Of a stretch of DNA of 64,000 nt, positions 13,201 to 28,200 are shown in pieces; the stretch's first letter is position 1, and each line of letters opens with the position of its first letter. The position numbers and the translations under genes were made by a program. This DNA comes from Scolanthus callimorphus (taxonomy: Eukaryota > Cnidaria > Anthozoa > Actiniaria > Edwardsiidae): contig CM066919.1 in the NCBI GenBank assembly GCA_033964015.1, forward strand, positions 22,909,421 through 22,973,420, given 5' to 3'. The notes below the pieces were generated by a model. It worked only from the letters and a program-made list of their open reading frames with translations, did no database searches and was not told where the DNA came from.

Positions 13201-16200
13201 ATTCCCATTTCCGACTGGAAACTGCTTGCCCACGTCGAAGAAACAATAAGAACGTTTGAATGCAACTTTATTCACAGAAAATTTGCAATGCGGTTACGTT
13301 AATGAAATATATTAATATGAAGCTCGCAAAACTCCTGTAAGAACAAGGTTGGGGTCGCAGGTGGTATAGTGGCACGAATTGTTTCATCTCTCACCTTGAA
13401 TTCTCTCTCTTGCTCCTTCAGTGTATCGTGAACCGCAGATACCGGTCTCATACCAGCCAGCTCTTCCTCAATACCCGACATGTCGTTCTCAAAGTCAGCC
13501 AGCGAGACCTGGATGTCCTGGCATTCTAGTATGGTTGACTGCAGTTTGTCGCGCCGTTCATCAAGCCGGTGAGCGATGCGGTCCATCTTGACCTGTGCTC
13601 GACTCAACGTGGATACAACCTAAAGAGGGAATGTGGAAAAGTGTGAAAAAATGAATGGTCAATGCTAAGAGTGCGCATAACCAGTTCTGGAAAAACGCGA
13701 GAGCACGATGGTACCAAAAGAGGTGTTCGAGGAGCACAGCCGATAGCACCTCTAGCTAACAAGAAATCGACCAAATGGAGCGTACGTTATATCGTGTCTA
13801 TGCTATAAATAGTAATGGTTCCAAACTACTTTTAACAAAAATAAGGCCAATCATCAACCGGGAGCCTTTGCGCCTCGTTTTCTTTTGTTTTCAAATTCAG
13901 CCATTTTTTTCGGCTGCTATGATTGGCTAATAGACCGCAAAGGCTCTCGGTTGATGATGAGTTTTTAAAGCAACGTCTGCTTTTCAAAAAGGCAGATCAC
14001 AATGCACGAAGCCAAAAGCAAAGTATCCAATAGGCCATTTGCAGTTTGTCTCTCACGTGGTTGTACTTAGTTTTAAAGGTAAGAAATTGCTCGATCTAAT
14101 GAAGTAGTTGTTAAGTTTAGTGATTTCGTTTGCCCTCCAGTCATGCTCTGTTGATTTACCCTTGGGAGTCTAGAGGTCTATTCATAGGGTCGTCGCGAAT
14201 CAACAAGTACATGACTGTTCAGCTGCCTATTTATCGGCATACTTCGCCAACAGCGAATTCCTATTTTGAAGCATCAAATAATGAAGGACTCTGTGATGAT
14301 CAAGGTTCCCTGTCCCACACCCATTTTGTTATCTTCTAGGGGTCCAATTTGTTTTTCTCAACGAGCACCCCCACCCGAAAATATGGGAGTCCACCCCCTC
14401 TCCTCCCGAGATTTAGCCTAGCTTTGGTAGCCTCACTGATCTGCCAATTATGTTACATGCTGCGATCATGCGAGTAGTAATTTTATGCATTGTTATCTGG
14501 CTACATTTCTATATGTTTTGAGTGAAGTTTGGAATTTCTTTGCAATACCTGGTGTTGTAAAAACCAATTGACAAGATTTTTGTGCTTATTGGAGATAATT
14601 ATATAGAAAGCAAGAAGCACATAAAGTTGTTCAACCAAGGGGAATCTTTATACCTCGACAGTAACAGTCTCCTCTTCTTTGTTGAACTCCATGAGCCACT
14701 CTCCTGCCTCCTGCGACACAAACATGACCTGTCGCTTCTCTTGAACCTCATCTAACAGCTCCTCTACCTCAAGTAGCTGAGACTTCACTTTCTCAGGTTC
14801 CGTACTGACCGGCTCAAGGGCGTCAATGACCTTGGGGATGAGGAACACTTATCATTAGATACTTATACAAAAGCAAAGTGTATTTGTAGAACAAAATACA
14901 GGCCTTCCGCACGCCATACTTTTTTCCCGCGATTTGAGACTCTTCGGAGATATATTCTCAAACCACCTTCGAATCTCAAATAACACTGAAATTTGATCCC
15001 GCCGCGAAATTGCCGCACAAATCGCACCTGAACGGATCAAATCGACATAAAAACTACTGTGCAGAATTTGTTCGAGCATCTTTAAAGGTTCATTGTCAAC
15101 CGGCATGCTTTGCAGGCGGTTGTCCTTGTTTTATGGTTGTTTTATAGTTAGTCTTGCTCATACTGCCTGATGACCTCAAATGGGAGAAAATGGGAGAGAT
15201 CCTATATGCATTCTTCCATCAAATAAAAACAGCTCAAGCGAATTTGCAAGTGTTGGACCATGTGTTGGACCATGAGCTATCTGACAATCACATTACCTGG
15301 ACAATAGCCGCGAACCATGTCTGCAGCTCTTCATTGCATTCCTGGAATCTCCTCAAATGTTCCAGGTGCTTATCCAGTTGATCTCGTCTCCTCTCGAGAC
15401 GCCCTTTAACACCCGCGAACCTCGAGAACATCTTCTCGACTCTTTGCTCAATGATGGCCACATCTGGAGACTCCTTGTCCAGCAAGCTGATAAGGTCCTG
15501 AGATAATTCAACCACAACATCAAGCACTGGCTCTTGCTCGTTGAAGGTGATCAGTATTGCACTGATTAGCTCGAGCTCTTCTGAAAGTTTCTCTGCGTCG
15601 AGAAGAGGCGTACTGAAAGCACAGAGGACCACGCCTTCGACGATCAGCTCTTCAATGCTGATCAAGTTCTCCTGGTAGTTAGTCAAAAGTTCCTTCATCT
15701 TTTCTAGCTGTTTGTTCTTCACAGGTAAAGCTTCGGTTAAAGAATTAAGGCGCTTGTTAATTGAGCGTATCTCCTGCGAGACGGAGTCTACGTCGCTCGG
15801 ATTCAGCTCTATGAGAGATCTCGCAATGTCGTTGAGCGTGCGTCGGGTAGCATCATGATCATTCACGTCCTTCTCGATGTCCCGCAAGCATTCCTCGAAG
15901 AATTCCAAACTTGTTTTGTTGCATGGAACAGACTTGAGGGAGTCAAGTTTCTTCTCTGCTACCATCAACCATGGTACTATCTCACGTACCGCCGCGTTGT
16001 ATTGCTGTGCAAGGGGTTCTACCTTGTCAAGGATAATCTGTCGGGCAGCAGAGTCCTTCTGCAAGTTGTCCCAGCGAGTTTGCAAGTGAGACATGCGGTG
16101 TTCGACTCGGTCTCTTTCTTTTCCAGGTTCCGAGGTTGCAACGATTTTGTCAGCTGCTTCTTTAATGGCATCGAAGACTGGTTCGTGTTTGTGAATATCA

Positions 16201-19200
16201 TCAGCGATTGGCTGAAAGAGACGAAAATGTCATCGAGAATATATACCAGAACACAAACACTAAGGCGACAAGGATATGGAAAACATTTCAGGTGGACAAT
16301 GATGTAATAAAAATGTTCCTTCTTCCGGATAGCAACGGAATATGTGAACTTTTACTTTGGAAACAAAGGTGATTTTGGAACAGCAACATCGACATTAACA
16401 TTAGGGAGCTGAATCTCACCTGGTGCTCCCGTTTGAGTTCCTTGATAGTTTCCACATTTGTCACAACTGGTCTCTCATCCGCTAGTTTCTCCTCCACACT
16501 ACAGAGCCACACCAAGAACTCCTCAGATGCCAACTTGAACTCTTGTGATTTCACCAATCCACACTGTAGCTCGTTCTGTCTATCTCCTATGCTACTCAAG
16601 AGCACGTCCAACGGCTCTTTACTGCGTCTAATTCGTGCCTCCATCTCCTCTGTGGCACCGTCCTCAGGGTTAGCATTCTCAGCCAGCCAATATGCAGCAT
16701 CTTGAGCGTTTTCCAGGCTGGCCTTATCGCTAGCCAAGGTTTCCTGAATGTCTGTCGTTTCCAGGATTTGTTTCTGAACCTCATCTGGGTCGCTGCTCAC
16801 GGGTTGTAGACCGTCTACGAGTTCTCGCAATCTCGGGATGTCTTCCTCGACTTTGGTGATATTGGTGTCGTAAGAGTCAAGGAGCTCCACAACCTGGCCA
16901 CAAACATCAAAGCAAAACTTAGTCAACTCTTGGGATTTGTAAGTTATTTGAATTGTTCACACAAGAAAACAAGAGAACTAGGTGGTCTGCGTCCAAATCT
17001 GGGACACTTTTATTCATATTTAGTTGTCGCACAGTGTTTCACAATTTTACCGAAATGTTGAAGACTTCGCTGTACCTAATGTCGAAAATATTACTTTAAC
17101 CAAAAGGCCTAAGGCTGCACTGCTTTTATCACATCGATGTTTCAACAGTTATTTGCTCTCTGTCGATGTCCCTTCGTTTTCTATATCTATTAAATTTCAC
17201 CCTTACCTTATCCATAAAGATTACTCGCTGTTGTCCCTTGTCGGCAAGATCGCTAAATTTCTCGTTTACTTCGTTGACTTTCTCAAGTACATCAGAAGTG
17301 CCAGTTCTCTCTGCGAGCGCTTTGCCGTGTTTGTTGAGGTCCTTCAGCACTGGTTTACGGTTAGCCAACACAGCGACTGATTTCTGTAGAAAGCAAATCA
17401 ATAATCAAAGCAAGTATGGACAGACACGGTCAGACTACTTAATAGTCTCCTTATAAATTCAACCCTAGATAGAGAAAGTAGCAGCGGACTAAATTCCACG
17501 AACCAATTTCTTTGTCTGCTTATTTTTGCCCTTCTCCAATGATAGCAGTCATGTGGCATTGAATCATCAACTCTCTTGTTATGGTTGGCCTCTACTACTA
17601 TGCAAGAGTTTCGGACGCCCCAGCTATACGGGAATGTTCGTTTCATTCAATTTTTGTTCGTTTCATTCAATTTTGCTTGCTCCAATTATTTTGTTTTTGC
17701 TTTTTGCACCCCCTTCCCTCACTACTCCAATTATCCGTCCCTAAACAAGTGTTTTAACTTGAGCAATCAAACTTGTTTTCTCTGTTACTGGCTAAGCACC
17801 CGACTCAAATAACTGCTACAGATGCACGACTCTTACCTTGACCTTACTAAGGTCTTCATGAGCTTTCTTCACATCTGAAGTCAGGACATACTCCACCTCA
17901 ACAATCTCCTCCACGCCTTGCATGACAAGTTCCACAGCTAGCAACGCCTCGTGGTAACCATTCAGCTCGTCCTGCACCTCGGCAAGATGGCCGAGCTGTT
18001 TGTTGACGTCTCCTTTGAGAGCCTCGTAACGGCGGGTCACGGAGTCGACCTCATCACTGATAACAGGGAGGTCCGCACTGATGGAGCTCGACTCACACAC
18101 GTCCGAATGGGATTTGAACTTGTTATCGATAGCTTGGTGGTCGGGTTTGTGGGCTTGAATCTCGTCTTGAAGGATCTGTAAAAGGTGAACAAATGGTCAG
18201 AAGAACACTTTTAATAAAATATGGACATATACGTCATATACTAAGGTACTTCAGTAAAATAGTTTGTCATATTTGGAAACCGTGCGTGAACACACGGGAA
18301 CTACGCTAAAAATAGCGTAGATAACCGTTCTATACATCGTAGATAGTTTTATAGGCGATTGAAATGGATGAATGGATGAATTTGTCTGGCAACGGCTAAG
18401 TAAAGTTCTTTTATGGAGGTCGAACATTTACAGAGAAAAATGCGCAAAGTAAGTATTATAACTGCAGGAGTCAAGAAACCATTCAAAATCTTGTATCAGT
18501 GTTATTCCCATCAGCGTCAGACAAGTGTATATTTTTAGTAACAACTAGCATTGTTCTCTGGTGTTAGTATACTTGGTCAATTTCCCGCTAGCCGACGGCT
18601 AAAACAGAGCTGCCAGCTGTTACTGAATTTCACTCGTGTGGCTTGGATGTGCTGTAGACAGGACCCAAAAATGGTTTCAAGATTCCCTGTCTTTATAGAT
18701 ATAAGGTTTCTAATTGCATGCACACTCTTCTAGTGACCAAAAACAAATATCGAAATTTTGAGCAAAATTGAAAGATATGAAAAGGGTGTAAACGTTGGGA
18801 GAGGCGATACTTTGATCAGCAAAGAATAAAAGTTTTTCTACAATAATTTTGCAAAACGAAAAATGTTTCTCGTCCAAACTTAAATATTGTACTCAAGCAG
18901 CAGAAAGAAAAGTTATAGAATAGAAAAAAATAAGCGAACTCAGTAACTATAATGAAAACAAACGTCTCAGCCATTTTTTGGTCCTGCCCTGTGCTGTATA
19001 TTATTACGTATAGCAGTGCCCAATAAGTCACTAACACTTTTATGCCGCTGATGGGGTGAGACCTTATGAGAGATTTGTTTCGCAGAATTCAACAAACATT
19101 GACAGACCCACTTGAAAATAAGAGAAGACATTTACACTCACCTCCAGCGTTTCCTGAACACGTATCAACTCCTCCTGATCACTCGGTATCTTCTCACAAC

Positions 19201-22200
19201 CCTGTAACCTCGACTCAGCATCTCCAAGCCAGGAAATAAACGGTTCACTCACTCGCTCGTACTCAGCGGCGCTTGGTTTCACGCTCTCGACTTGCTCTCG
19301 GCGCTGAATGACCTTCTCTGATAGTTCCTCCCAAGCTTTCTTGGTGTCGTTGAGTTTTTCCTCCAGCTTGTTTCGTTCCCGACCGGGTGGTAGTGTGGAG
19401 AGGACTTGATCTCCCTCCTTCATCACGTGATCATAGCTTTGCGCGTGCTGGTCCAGATCTTTCTTCAATGCCTGGTTTATAAAAATAAGATGAACATATT
19501 ATTGACACATGTCTCGTCAAACATAGGTAGATGTGAGGGGTAGCTGAATCGGTGGGCGGTGGTATAGTAATTAAAAGAGAAAACTGAATGATATAAGGTT
19601 TCAAAATGTGGCTATAACATAGTAATAGTACCTCTAGTTTCTCCTCCTGATCTACAATGATAACATATCGCGCGGACACCGGTCCTAACAGGTTATAAAG
19701 GTTATCCGCGGAAGTCATCCAGCGATTAAGCTCTTCCATAGAGTCCTTGAGATCTTGACTGTGAAGCAAAGCTGATTGGAGATTGCTCTGTTTGGCATTC
19801 AGTGCATCTACTAAGTCCTGTATAGGTTGCTCTAACCGGCTCAACCGGTCTGACACGTCTTGCAAAACACCGGGGTCTTCGTTGCTAATCTCCTTGACGG
19901 TTTCTCCGAGTTGTTTCGCTTGTTCGAGCAAGGCAACCTTCTGCTGGACTTCCTCACTCAGTTCCTGTCGAAAGACAACATCAATAAAGACTCATTCGAG
20001 CTTCGCAGCGCACAAAGATGCGTTCGGTTCCTTATACGCAAAAAAACGGGCCGCAATACGCCAGGTGTTCAAGGATTTCTGGCAGCATTCGCCCCGTTTG
20101 GTCATTTGCAACTGCACATTTCAAACCCTTGCATTTCAAACCCTTGTCCACTGAAAGCTGTTTTGCTTTGTTTTACTCAAATTAAAAATTATCTTACCTT
20201 GAGGTCATCCAATTGTGTCTTAATCTCATCAGGTTCACTGCTGGCCGGTTTTTCTTCATCGACGCGCTCGCGGGCTCCTGGAATCCATTTTTCTAGTCCA
20301 GCGGTAATCTCCATGAATTTTGTGTAGTCGTTTAGACCCTTCTGAAGTTTAGAGCGCTTTTTCTTCAAGCTTGACGTCAGATCTCGTTGCGTGTGTGTTA
20401 CCTTGGCAACTTCAGCTTGGACCTCGGAGCCGGGCTGTGATTGGATGTCCATAACTCGGAGAAGCTGCTGGCTTGAGCGTCGGATGAGATGGACTCGCTT
20501 GTCGCTCTCTGCCAACTCATTAATGGCAGCCTGAAAAGCAGAAACGTTCACCTTAAATTACTAGTGCCTGATAGGCAGTTATGTGAAAACATCCTCCCCT
20601 TTTACCAATCTCTTTGGTGCACACTGACGTTGTGTTGAAAGTGCGCATTTGTCATCGGTGGAGGAGAAATATAGGAATAGTTCAATTCCATAATGCGTCA
20701 AGTATGGAAAGAACAAAACAAATTGCGGATAACTCTAGATAAGAACTGTTGTAAAATCACATCCCTTTATCCAATTATCAAGAAATGTACAGTTGATTCT
20801 GTAGAACAGTAAACTCAGAAGCAAAATACTATCTCCAGAAATTATCAGGTTCAGTATGGACTGTATGAAACAGGAACGTTTGCGGATGACATGGCTATGC
20901 ATGCTCATAAATATTAAACCTGTGCGCTTTAATTTTAATTTAAAAACGTTTCTACAAGGCGACGGGGCAGGAGAAAAGTGCTAGCCGAGCAGTTCAAATA
21001 CCTCGGCGATGTCTTCTAACAAACCTACCTCAACTTTGCCCAGTTCACTCTCGCCCTTCTCCAAGTCCATCGGTGCTTCCATGGCGACAGCCCCTTCCAC
21101 CTGGGTGAACACCTCCTCTACAGGCTGTAGGTGGGATCGGTACTCTTCTAGGTGCTCCTGGGCTCGATGCAGCTTGGCTTTCCTGTCCTTAAGTTTCTCC
21201 GCCAGCTCGATCAGAGGAGTGCGCGCGCTGTTGAGGCGCTCACTGACGTCTCGTATGGCTTTAGGGTCGTCCTTTTTGGTGGCAGAGATGGCTTTCGCAC
21301 TTTGCTCCGCCACCGCCAGGGAGGCAAGTTGGTTGGCAACCTCATCTTGGAAAGTCTGCGGAATGGACATTGCATTTAATATAACAGATATGAAAACTCT
21401 AACAACGGAGATTTTTAAGCAGCGATTCGAAAAGTGCATACAGTATGTTATGGATAAATGCGTTCTCTGAGCAATATACGTTCACAACAATTTAGACAGG
21501 TCTAGAAGAGTCAGTCATTTTGACAAAAATCGTTATGTTTTACTGAGAATGTTAGGTCTTTATTGCAATAAATCCTTAAGGCACACTCACCTCTACCTCC
21601 TCCAGTTGTTGCTTAATGACATCCTCGTCATGGTGAATCGGCTCCAAATTTTCGAAATTCTCATACGCCACACCAAGATACTCCAGGATCTCTTCCGTGA
21701 CAGTCACGAACATCGTGATCTCCGTGACAACCTTTTCCAACCATGTCACACGCTCACTCAGCTGGCGCCGCAAGGCCGCACACCTATTTGCAAGATTCTT
21801 GACGCGCTGTTTGACAGGCATGTAGTTGATGTACTCCGTGTCCTCTTTCTTTACCTCCTTAGCAATGTCCTGGACTTCACCTTCGAGGGACTTAACGTCG
21901 TCTTGTAAGGCCTTCAAAAAGTGAGAACATTTTTAGTATGTGTGCTATTTTAGAAAACGATGTAAGAAGGGAAATGAACAAAGAAAAGCACCCAAACAGA
22001 ACAAAATAATCGTGAAATGGGCGTCAGAAGCAGGTGGTCTTTAGAAGAATTATCAGACGCGCAACCAGGTGCGAAGTGGACAAAAATGTCAAATGAAAAT
22101 GTTGGAGGCCGACTTCAAACACTTGCAGCTCGGAAGCTAAATTACGCTGGGTCTCGCCAACAGCGCCACTGGCAGCCAGGCGGCCATATTGATAAGCACA

Positions 22201-25200
22201 GACAAGTTGATCTACTGAGCGTGGTCACTGCCAGAGGGTTTATTACATCCTCAGCGGTCCTCTATAACGTCCCCTAAAACTTGGCAGGGAAGGAAAGGCG
22301 AGACCTCGGTTTTCTTATGTGCCTGAGCCGAGGGTTTCGGGACAGGTTCTACTACGATGGCTCTGGCCAAGTGGTCCTGGGATATTTTAACTACCCTGGC
22401 GATGCCTCTAAAGTCATGCAAAATGCCATAAACCATACCTTCATAGCAGCTAGCTCTTTCTTGCCCGCCTCAACATCGATCCCCTCATATTCAGACTCCT
22501 CTAACGTACGCTCAGCTCTCGTGACGGAGTTTTCCAGGGGAAGAAAAAAGCCTCGGTACTTCTTCACCTTCTGCTCCGCCTCAGAAACCTGCTTACGTCT
22601 GTCCTGGTAAAACTCGTTTATCTTGCTCCACCGGTTTACCATTTCCTGCACGTCACTCTCGATTTCTGGCACATCAGCTGTTACGCCGTCTGATTTACAG
22701 GTATCAATTAAATTGTCTGCACTGGTGACGAGAGCTTTGTAGACGGGTCGGTAGCCCTCGATATCCTCTTGAAGGAACTGTTGCAAGAACTAAGAGAAAG
22801 GAACAGAAAAAAAGATCAATGGCCAAAACGAAAATTTGACCTCAATGGCTTTACCCTCTTGCACAAAGAAAGGTGCAATTACCAGAACAGTATGGCATAT
22901 ACCTATACGATTGAGTAAAAATTCGAATAGATATTGCAGCATTCATTATAGAGAATTATCAGGGCAAGTGATTCTTCATAAAAGGAATAACTGTAAAGCT
23001 TTTACAAGGGGAGAATTCCTATTTTGGTCTTGGCAGCGAAAGGGTAAATCCTTACCTTGAGCAAAGCGTGCTCCCTTCCAAGAGCGTGTTTCTCGCACGG
23101 TATCTCCTGACATTCTCCAACTATCTGCTCTATCTCTTCCAGTGGAGGCAAAAACTCGGTCATCGCCTCTGTGTAACGCTGAGCTAGCGGCACGATTTCC
23201 TCCAGCTGGTCATTTCTGGTGGTTGCTCGCTGCAAGACATCGTTCCACCGGCTCTCCAGGTCAGATAAGCTCTGCTTCAGCCTGTCCTTGTGGTCTCCTG
23301 GTTCACTCTTCTCGAGAATCTCCTGACCTCGACGGATGATGTCATCAAACACGACTTCCTGGATACTGATTTCGAGGAAGACACCCTAACGGGAAAGAAA
23401 GCAAAATCGAAGCTGAAACCTGAGCACACGTTGTGCAGTCTTCAAAACATCTCCAGAGTCAATAATAGCGTAATGGGACAACATTACGCTTGGGCGTAAT
23501 GTTGTCCCATTTCAGATCACGTTGCATTCCCATGAGTATTCTTTCTTTATTTTTCTGCTACGCCCCGAAGGATATATGAATATGGAAGCAGCCCAAACAA
23601 AGAAAGATTTAAATGAATGCCACGTGATCTGAAATGGGAAAACATTACGCCCAAAGCGAAAAAGGTATATTAAGGCAAAAAAGAGGTGGGTAAATTGGTG
23701 ATGATCATGCCCACTGTTATAGTTAATGATAATGAAATTGACGATGGCGACTATGGCGATGAGAGGTGATGCCGGTGTAGACGATGATAACAATTCTGAG
23801 ACTGATGGGGAGATCATAAAGACTATAATCACGGTAATACAGTCGAAAACTAACGATGATAGTCATAATTTTGTAAGGTCCGAATTCCTATCTGCCACAG
23901 GTTTGTAACCGGCTCTTACTAACATCCAGAGTCTGAGCAGTCTTACCTCATGATCTTGTTTCTGTTGAAAGGCCTTTTCGTATTTGGCGCTGACAGGTTC
24001 CTGTTCACTCAGCTGCCCCTCCAAGTCATGAAGGGTTTCCAGCAACTCGTCCAAGCTCAGCTCGAAGTCCTGGCCCTGTAGTACCACATTCTGTAGTCTT
24101 GCCAGCCTTCTCAGAACTTGCGCGTGCAATCTGTCAAATGGCTGCTGGGTCTCGTCGAGTTTGTCCCGCACCTGAAAAGGGTATTCAGTTTTAGTCCATT
24201 GAGTCGAATACACGAAACAAAGTTTGAATTGTTTCAACGTAGACAGGCTAATGCGTTACCTCAGCAACCAAAGCGGGGTCATCTTTCTCGGCTTCTGCGA
24301 GGTACTGGCAGATTTCCTCCATTTTCTCGACTTTGGGTCGACAGGAAATGAATTGCTCATTGATATCCTGATAAAGAAAGGTCAATGAGCAGTATACAAA
24401 GATAGGAAATAAAATTATATTTCACTCTTAATCTGAAAACCTCATATGCCCGTAGGTTTATTTGGAAATCACGACATTGGCTATATTCCGGCCCGCCTCA
24501 TCGAGTGACCCTCTCTCCCCTTCTGATGTTTATGTCCGCTTACTAGACAAATCCCGATTCCCCCGCTCATAACCCACGCTACAACCTAGTAGTGAGAGTA
24601 AACCTAGTCATGAGGACATAGTTCCTATTCAGTATTTCTTGCGCAATCACGTCTTATAGCCATCGTTTCAAGAATAAACTACGTAATAACTTTATTATTA
24701 CCTTAGTTTCCTGTAGCTGTTCTTTTGCCGCCTCACTATCCTCGCTTATCGGTCTGAGGTTCTCTACCACTGGGGTTTCCTCCTCCACAAACTCCTCCAC
24801 CTCGTGACAAAGTTGCATAAACAGCGCAATGCTCTCAACACGTCGTTCCAGCTTGTCTTTTAGACGTTTCAGCTTGCCGGCGTTCAAGTCGCATCGTTGT
24901 CCTAGACTGGCTACTTCCTCTGCCAAGTCAGAAGCATCTTCAAGCCTGGGCAGTGTGCCGACTTCGACAACCTCCAAGTTGGCGCGACGGTTCTCCAGGT
25001 CACCCAATAGCTCCTGAAGGAAGGAAAGTTAAGTTTGGGTTACAACGGTTCCCAAGAGATTATTAACATCCAGAATGGAAAACTACACTACGGTCGATTG
25101 GGCAAAGCTGTACAGTACGGTACAGGAAACTACTGATTTATGCTATGAAAAAACGACTCGCGATGAACATTGTCATATTTGTTTCTTGACCACGAGGAAT

Positions 25201-28200
25201 GAGGGTATAAAGTATTCTTTTTGCAACACAATATTTACAGAATGTTGCTTGACTCCGTTTATAGCGTCCGTTAGGGCGTGGATGAGCTCTTTCGTGGGCG
25301 AAAAAAGTGCTGGATGCTCGAGAAAAATACTCAGAATGTTATGCAGATGATTCAACTGAACAACATTTTCTTTGAATTTGTTTACGCTTTCTCTTGTAAA
25401 ACAATCAGGAAGAGAAACGTAGCATTGCAGCTATAATATTTACCTCTATCTTTTGCAGTTCTTCCTTGCCCTTATCGGCATCAAGTCCTACACTCGGCTC
25501 ATTCTCTAAGTAGGAGTCCAGCTCATTTAGGGTGTCTCGCACTGGTTTCATCGCATCCTGGTACTGTTTCAAGCACTGCTCCAACACCCGCGCCTGTTTC
25601 TCGACGGCGAAGTTCACGCGACACAGCTTGTCATATCTGGTGTTCGCATCTTGTACTTCGTTGACGACTGGAGCCTTGTCGACTTTAATTGGGAGGGTGT
25701 CACAGTAGTCGAGGAGATATTGAGCAGTGGTGTTCACTAGCTTTTGGTTGCTACGCTGGGATTCGACAGCTGTCTTGAAGTCCTAAGAAGATAACGTTAG
25801 ATCATAAGATTATGAAGTGTTCAACTTGAATATAAAATACGAGCGCTCTACGATGAAAAACATACTGTTCCTACTTCTGGACGGGCAGTGTCTTCGCGAA
25901 CAGCCCACGCGCGCTGTTCGTATTGTTCCTTCTTCTCTAAAGTAAGCTTCAACGGCCAAGAAAGCGCGCTGTACAAATATACGGACCAGTAATGGAATAG
26001 CACAGCCAGACAAATATCGAATAGGAATAGCCATCATCAGTTGGATATTTGCTCGGGGTTAACTATCTGTTTAAATGTTTCTGCACAATATCAGTTGAAT
26101 TCAGCCTAGCCCCTAGCCCCTAGCCCCTAGCCCCTAGCCCCTAGCCCCTAGCCCCTAGCCCCTAGCCCCTAGCCCCTAGCCCCTAGCCCCTAGCCCCTAG
26201 CCCCTAGCCCCTAGCCCCTAGCCCCTAGCCCCTAGCCCCTAGCCCCTAGCCCCTAGCCCCTAGCCCCTAGCCTTCTGTTCAGGCCCCCTGTTGCATGTGC
26301 CGTGACGCCACTGAGAGTCATCTCGGCTTAAGAACACAAGGACGAGGGCGTTGCATTGCATTACTTCATCACTCCAAGTAACGTCTGGGGCTAGGCTGTG
26401 TTGAATTATATTTTACCAATTCACTTACTTTGACGCCAGCGCGTTTCTCGGCGGCATCCTCCTCATCTTTCGGAACAGCCTTTAGATCATCCAGCTTGTC
26501 TTCCGACTCGTCCAGGAAACCTACAAACGGTCGCAATGCATTGTGGTAGTGTTCCATCATCGGTACCACCTCTTCCAGCATTGCTTTGCGGTCAGCGGCT
26601 TTTTCTTTGACGTTTCCGTATCGCCGGCTCATGTCCGCGAGTTTGTACTTGAGTACGTCCCGGTCGGGGCCTGGGTTCATAGTTTCCAGTATGGCGTCAC
26701 CACTGCGCTCGATGTGTTCGATTACTGGTTGCTTGGCAACGACTTCTTGGTTTAGGGCCTGTTGAAGAGAAAGGTTTCATAAGAAGAGTACTAAAAAACC
26801 TAATCGGCTAACGGTGTAAACATCTCGTTGGCACCCAATATAATTATTTGAATCATGTGATGAATCATTTGGGAGGAGGCAAGACTTCAATTCTAAAACT
26901 GTTGAATCGCGCCCCGCACTTTCAAACCATCGATTTTTCATTGTTGAAAAGGTAGTAGACTTTCACAAGTCGTCGTCGCGCTTCCAGTCCTATGAGAGGT
27001 CGACTTGGAGCAAGTCTACATTGATAGTAGATAAGGTCTCCTCTACTATGGCTTTACGCTTTGCTGTTTCGCCAATCCAGTCTTCTGAGCACTTTTTCGC
27101 CTCGTGCAATCCGTCACGAGGGAAGCCAGTCGCCTGCACTAAGTCAAACAGGAAAATCTGATTGGTTCATAAGGTTTGACTGGCTGAACAAAATCGATGT
27201 TCCGCAATTGCGTGACGCGTTACAACAGACTATGCAGTCTCTACCTGCTGTTCCGTTTTCTGTTTGCCAATCTTGGCCATATTCAGGAGAGGAGGCTCCT
27301 GCTTCGCCTGCTGTTTCTCTTTCTCCTCCAACCATTTTATTGTGTCTGCAAGCGCATCCTCGAGCTCCTGAGACTGCAGCATCATCATCCGCAGCTTGCC
27401 TAGTCGGTCCGCCACCACGGCGTACAGGGCGTCATAGGCTTCCTGGAAGGGTTGTAGCTTGCAAGTGATGTCATCCTCGACAGCCGCGGCGTCACAAACC
27501 TTCACGAGCTTTGTGCCGGAGTCTTCAGCCGTGGCCAGGAGGGGGCGCTTCTCAAGCAGCAAGTTATGCAGTTCCTGCGAGCCGAACAAAACATGAGAAA
27601 AGTCAGCTGCTGTCTTGTCAGCAAAAAAGAGAGCACCTGTTCCCAGCTACTAAATTAATCCAATATTTTCGATTTCTAATTGTATACAGGGACGATAGCC
27701 TTGCTGGTAGACTGTCATCTTTCCCTATTCCCTATTTACGTCTATTCTTGTGAGTACGTAAAATATACAGCCAGTAAAACCAAGAACCGATAATTGAGAA
27801 GCTCATTAAGTACTGATAAAGTCAATGTCCTACTACATCCTTTAGATGCGCGACAGCTTCGAGTGTAAAAATTACTGCCAACTAATGTACTCTGGCTACA
27901 ACTGTGCATCATTTTGCTTTTATCTCCCTTGATAATTTCTACTATTTTCTGCGCTGAATAAAAACGAAACTAGGTATGTCGAACTTGGCAACCTAAACAG
28001 TTGTTAGCGTTGAAAAAAGTAAGATCCCAGGCTCGTACAGCTGTTTCAAAAACGTTGTCGAAAGTCGTTCGTGTCCAGACTGCAAAGTTTTCTGGGTAGG
28101 AAGTATTGATGGGCTTGCTGTTTGAGTACTCGAGTTACTAGCTAACTATTTTAAACAAAGCTATGTTTTGTAGAATTTAGCAGCTGGACCACTGAGGTAT

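Noticed and set aside
22017..22277. Small plus-strand frame starting MGVRSRWSLEEL
   Set aside because: Lies in the intron between exons 26 and 27; no sign of a coding gene beyond an open frame.
26104..26272. Internal telomere sequence
   Set aside because: The unit is 7 bp CCCCTAG, not the metazoan CCCTAA.
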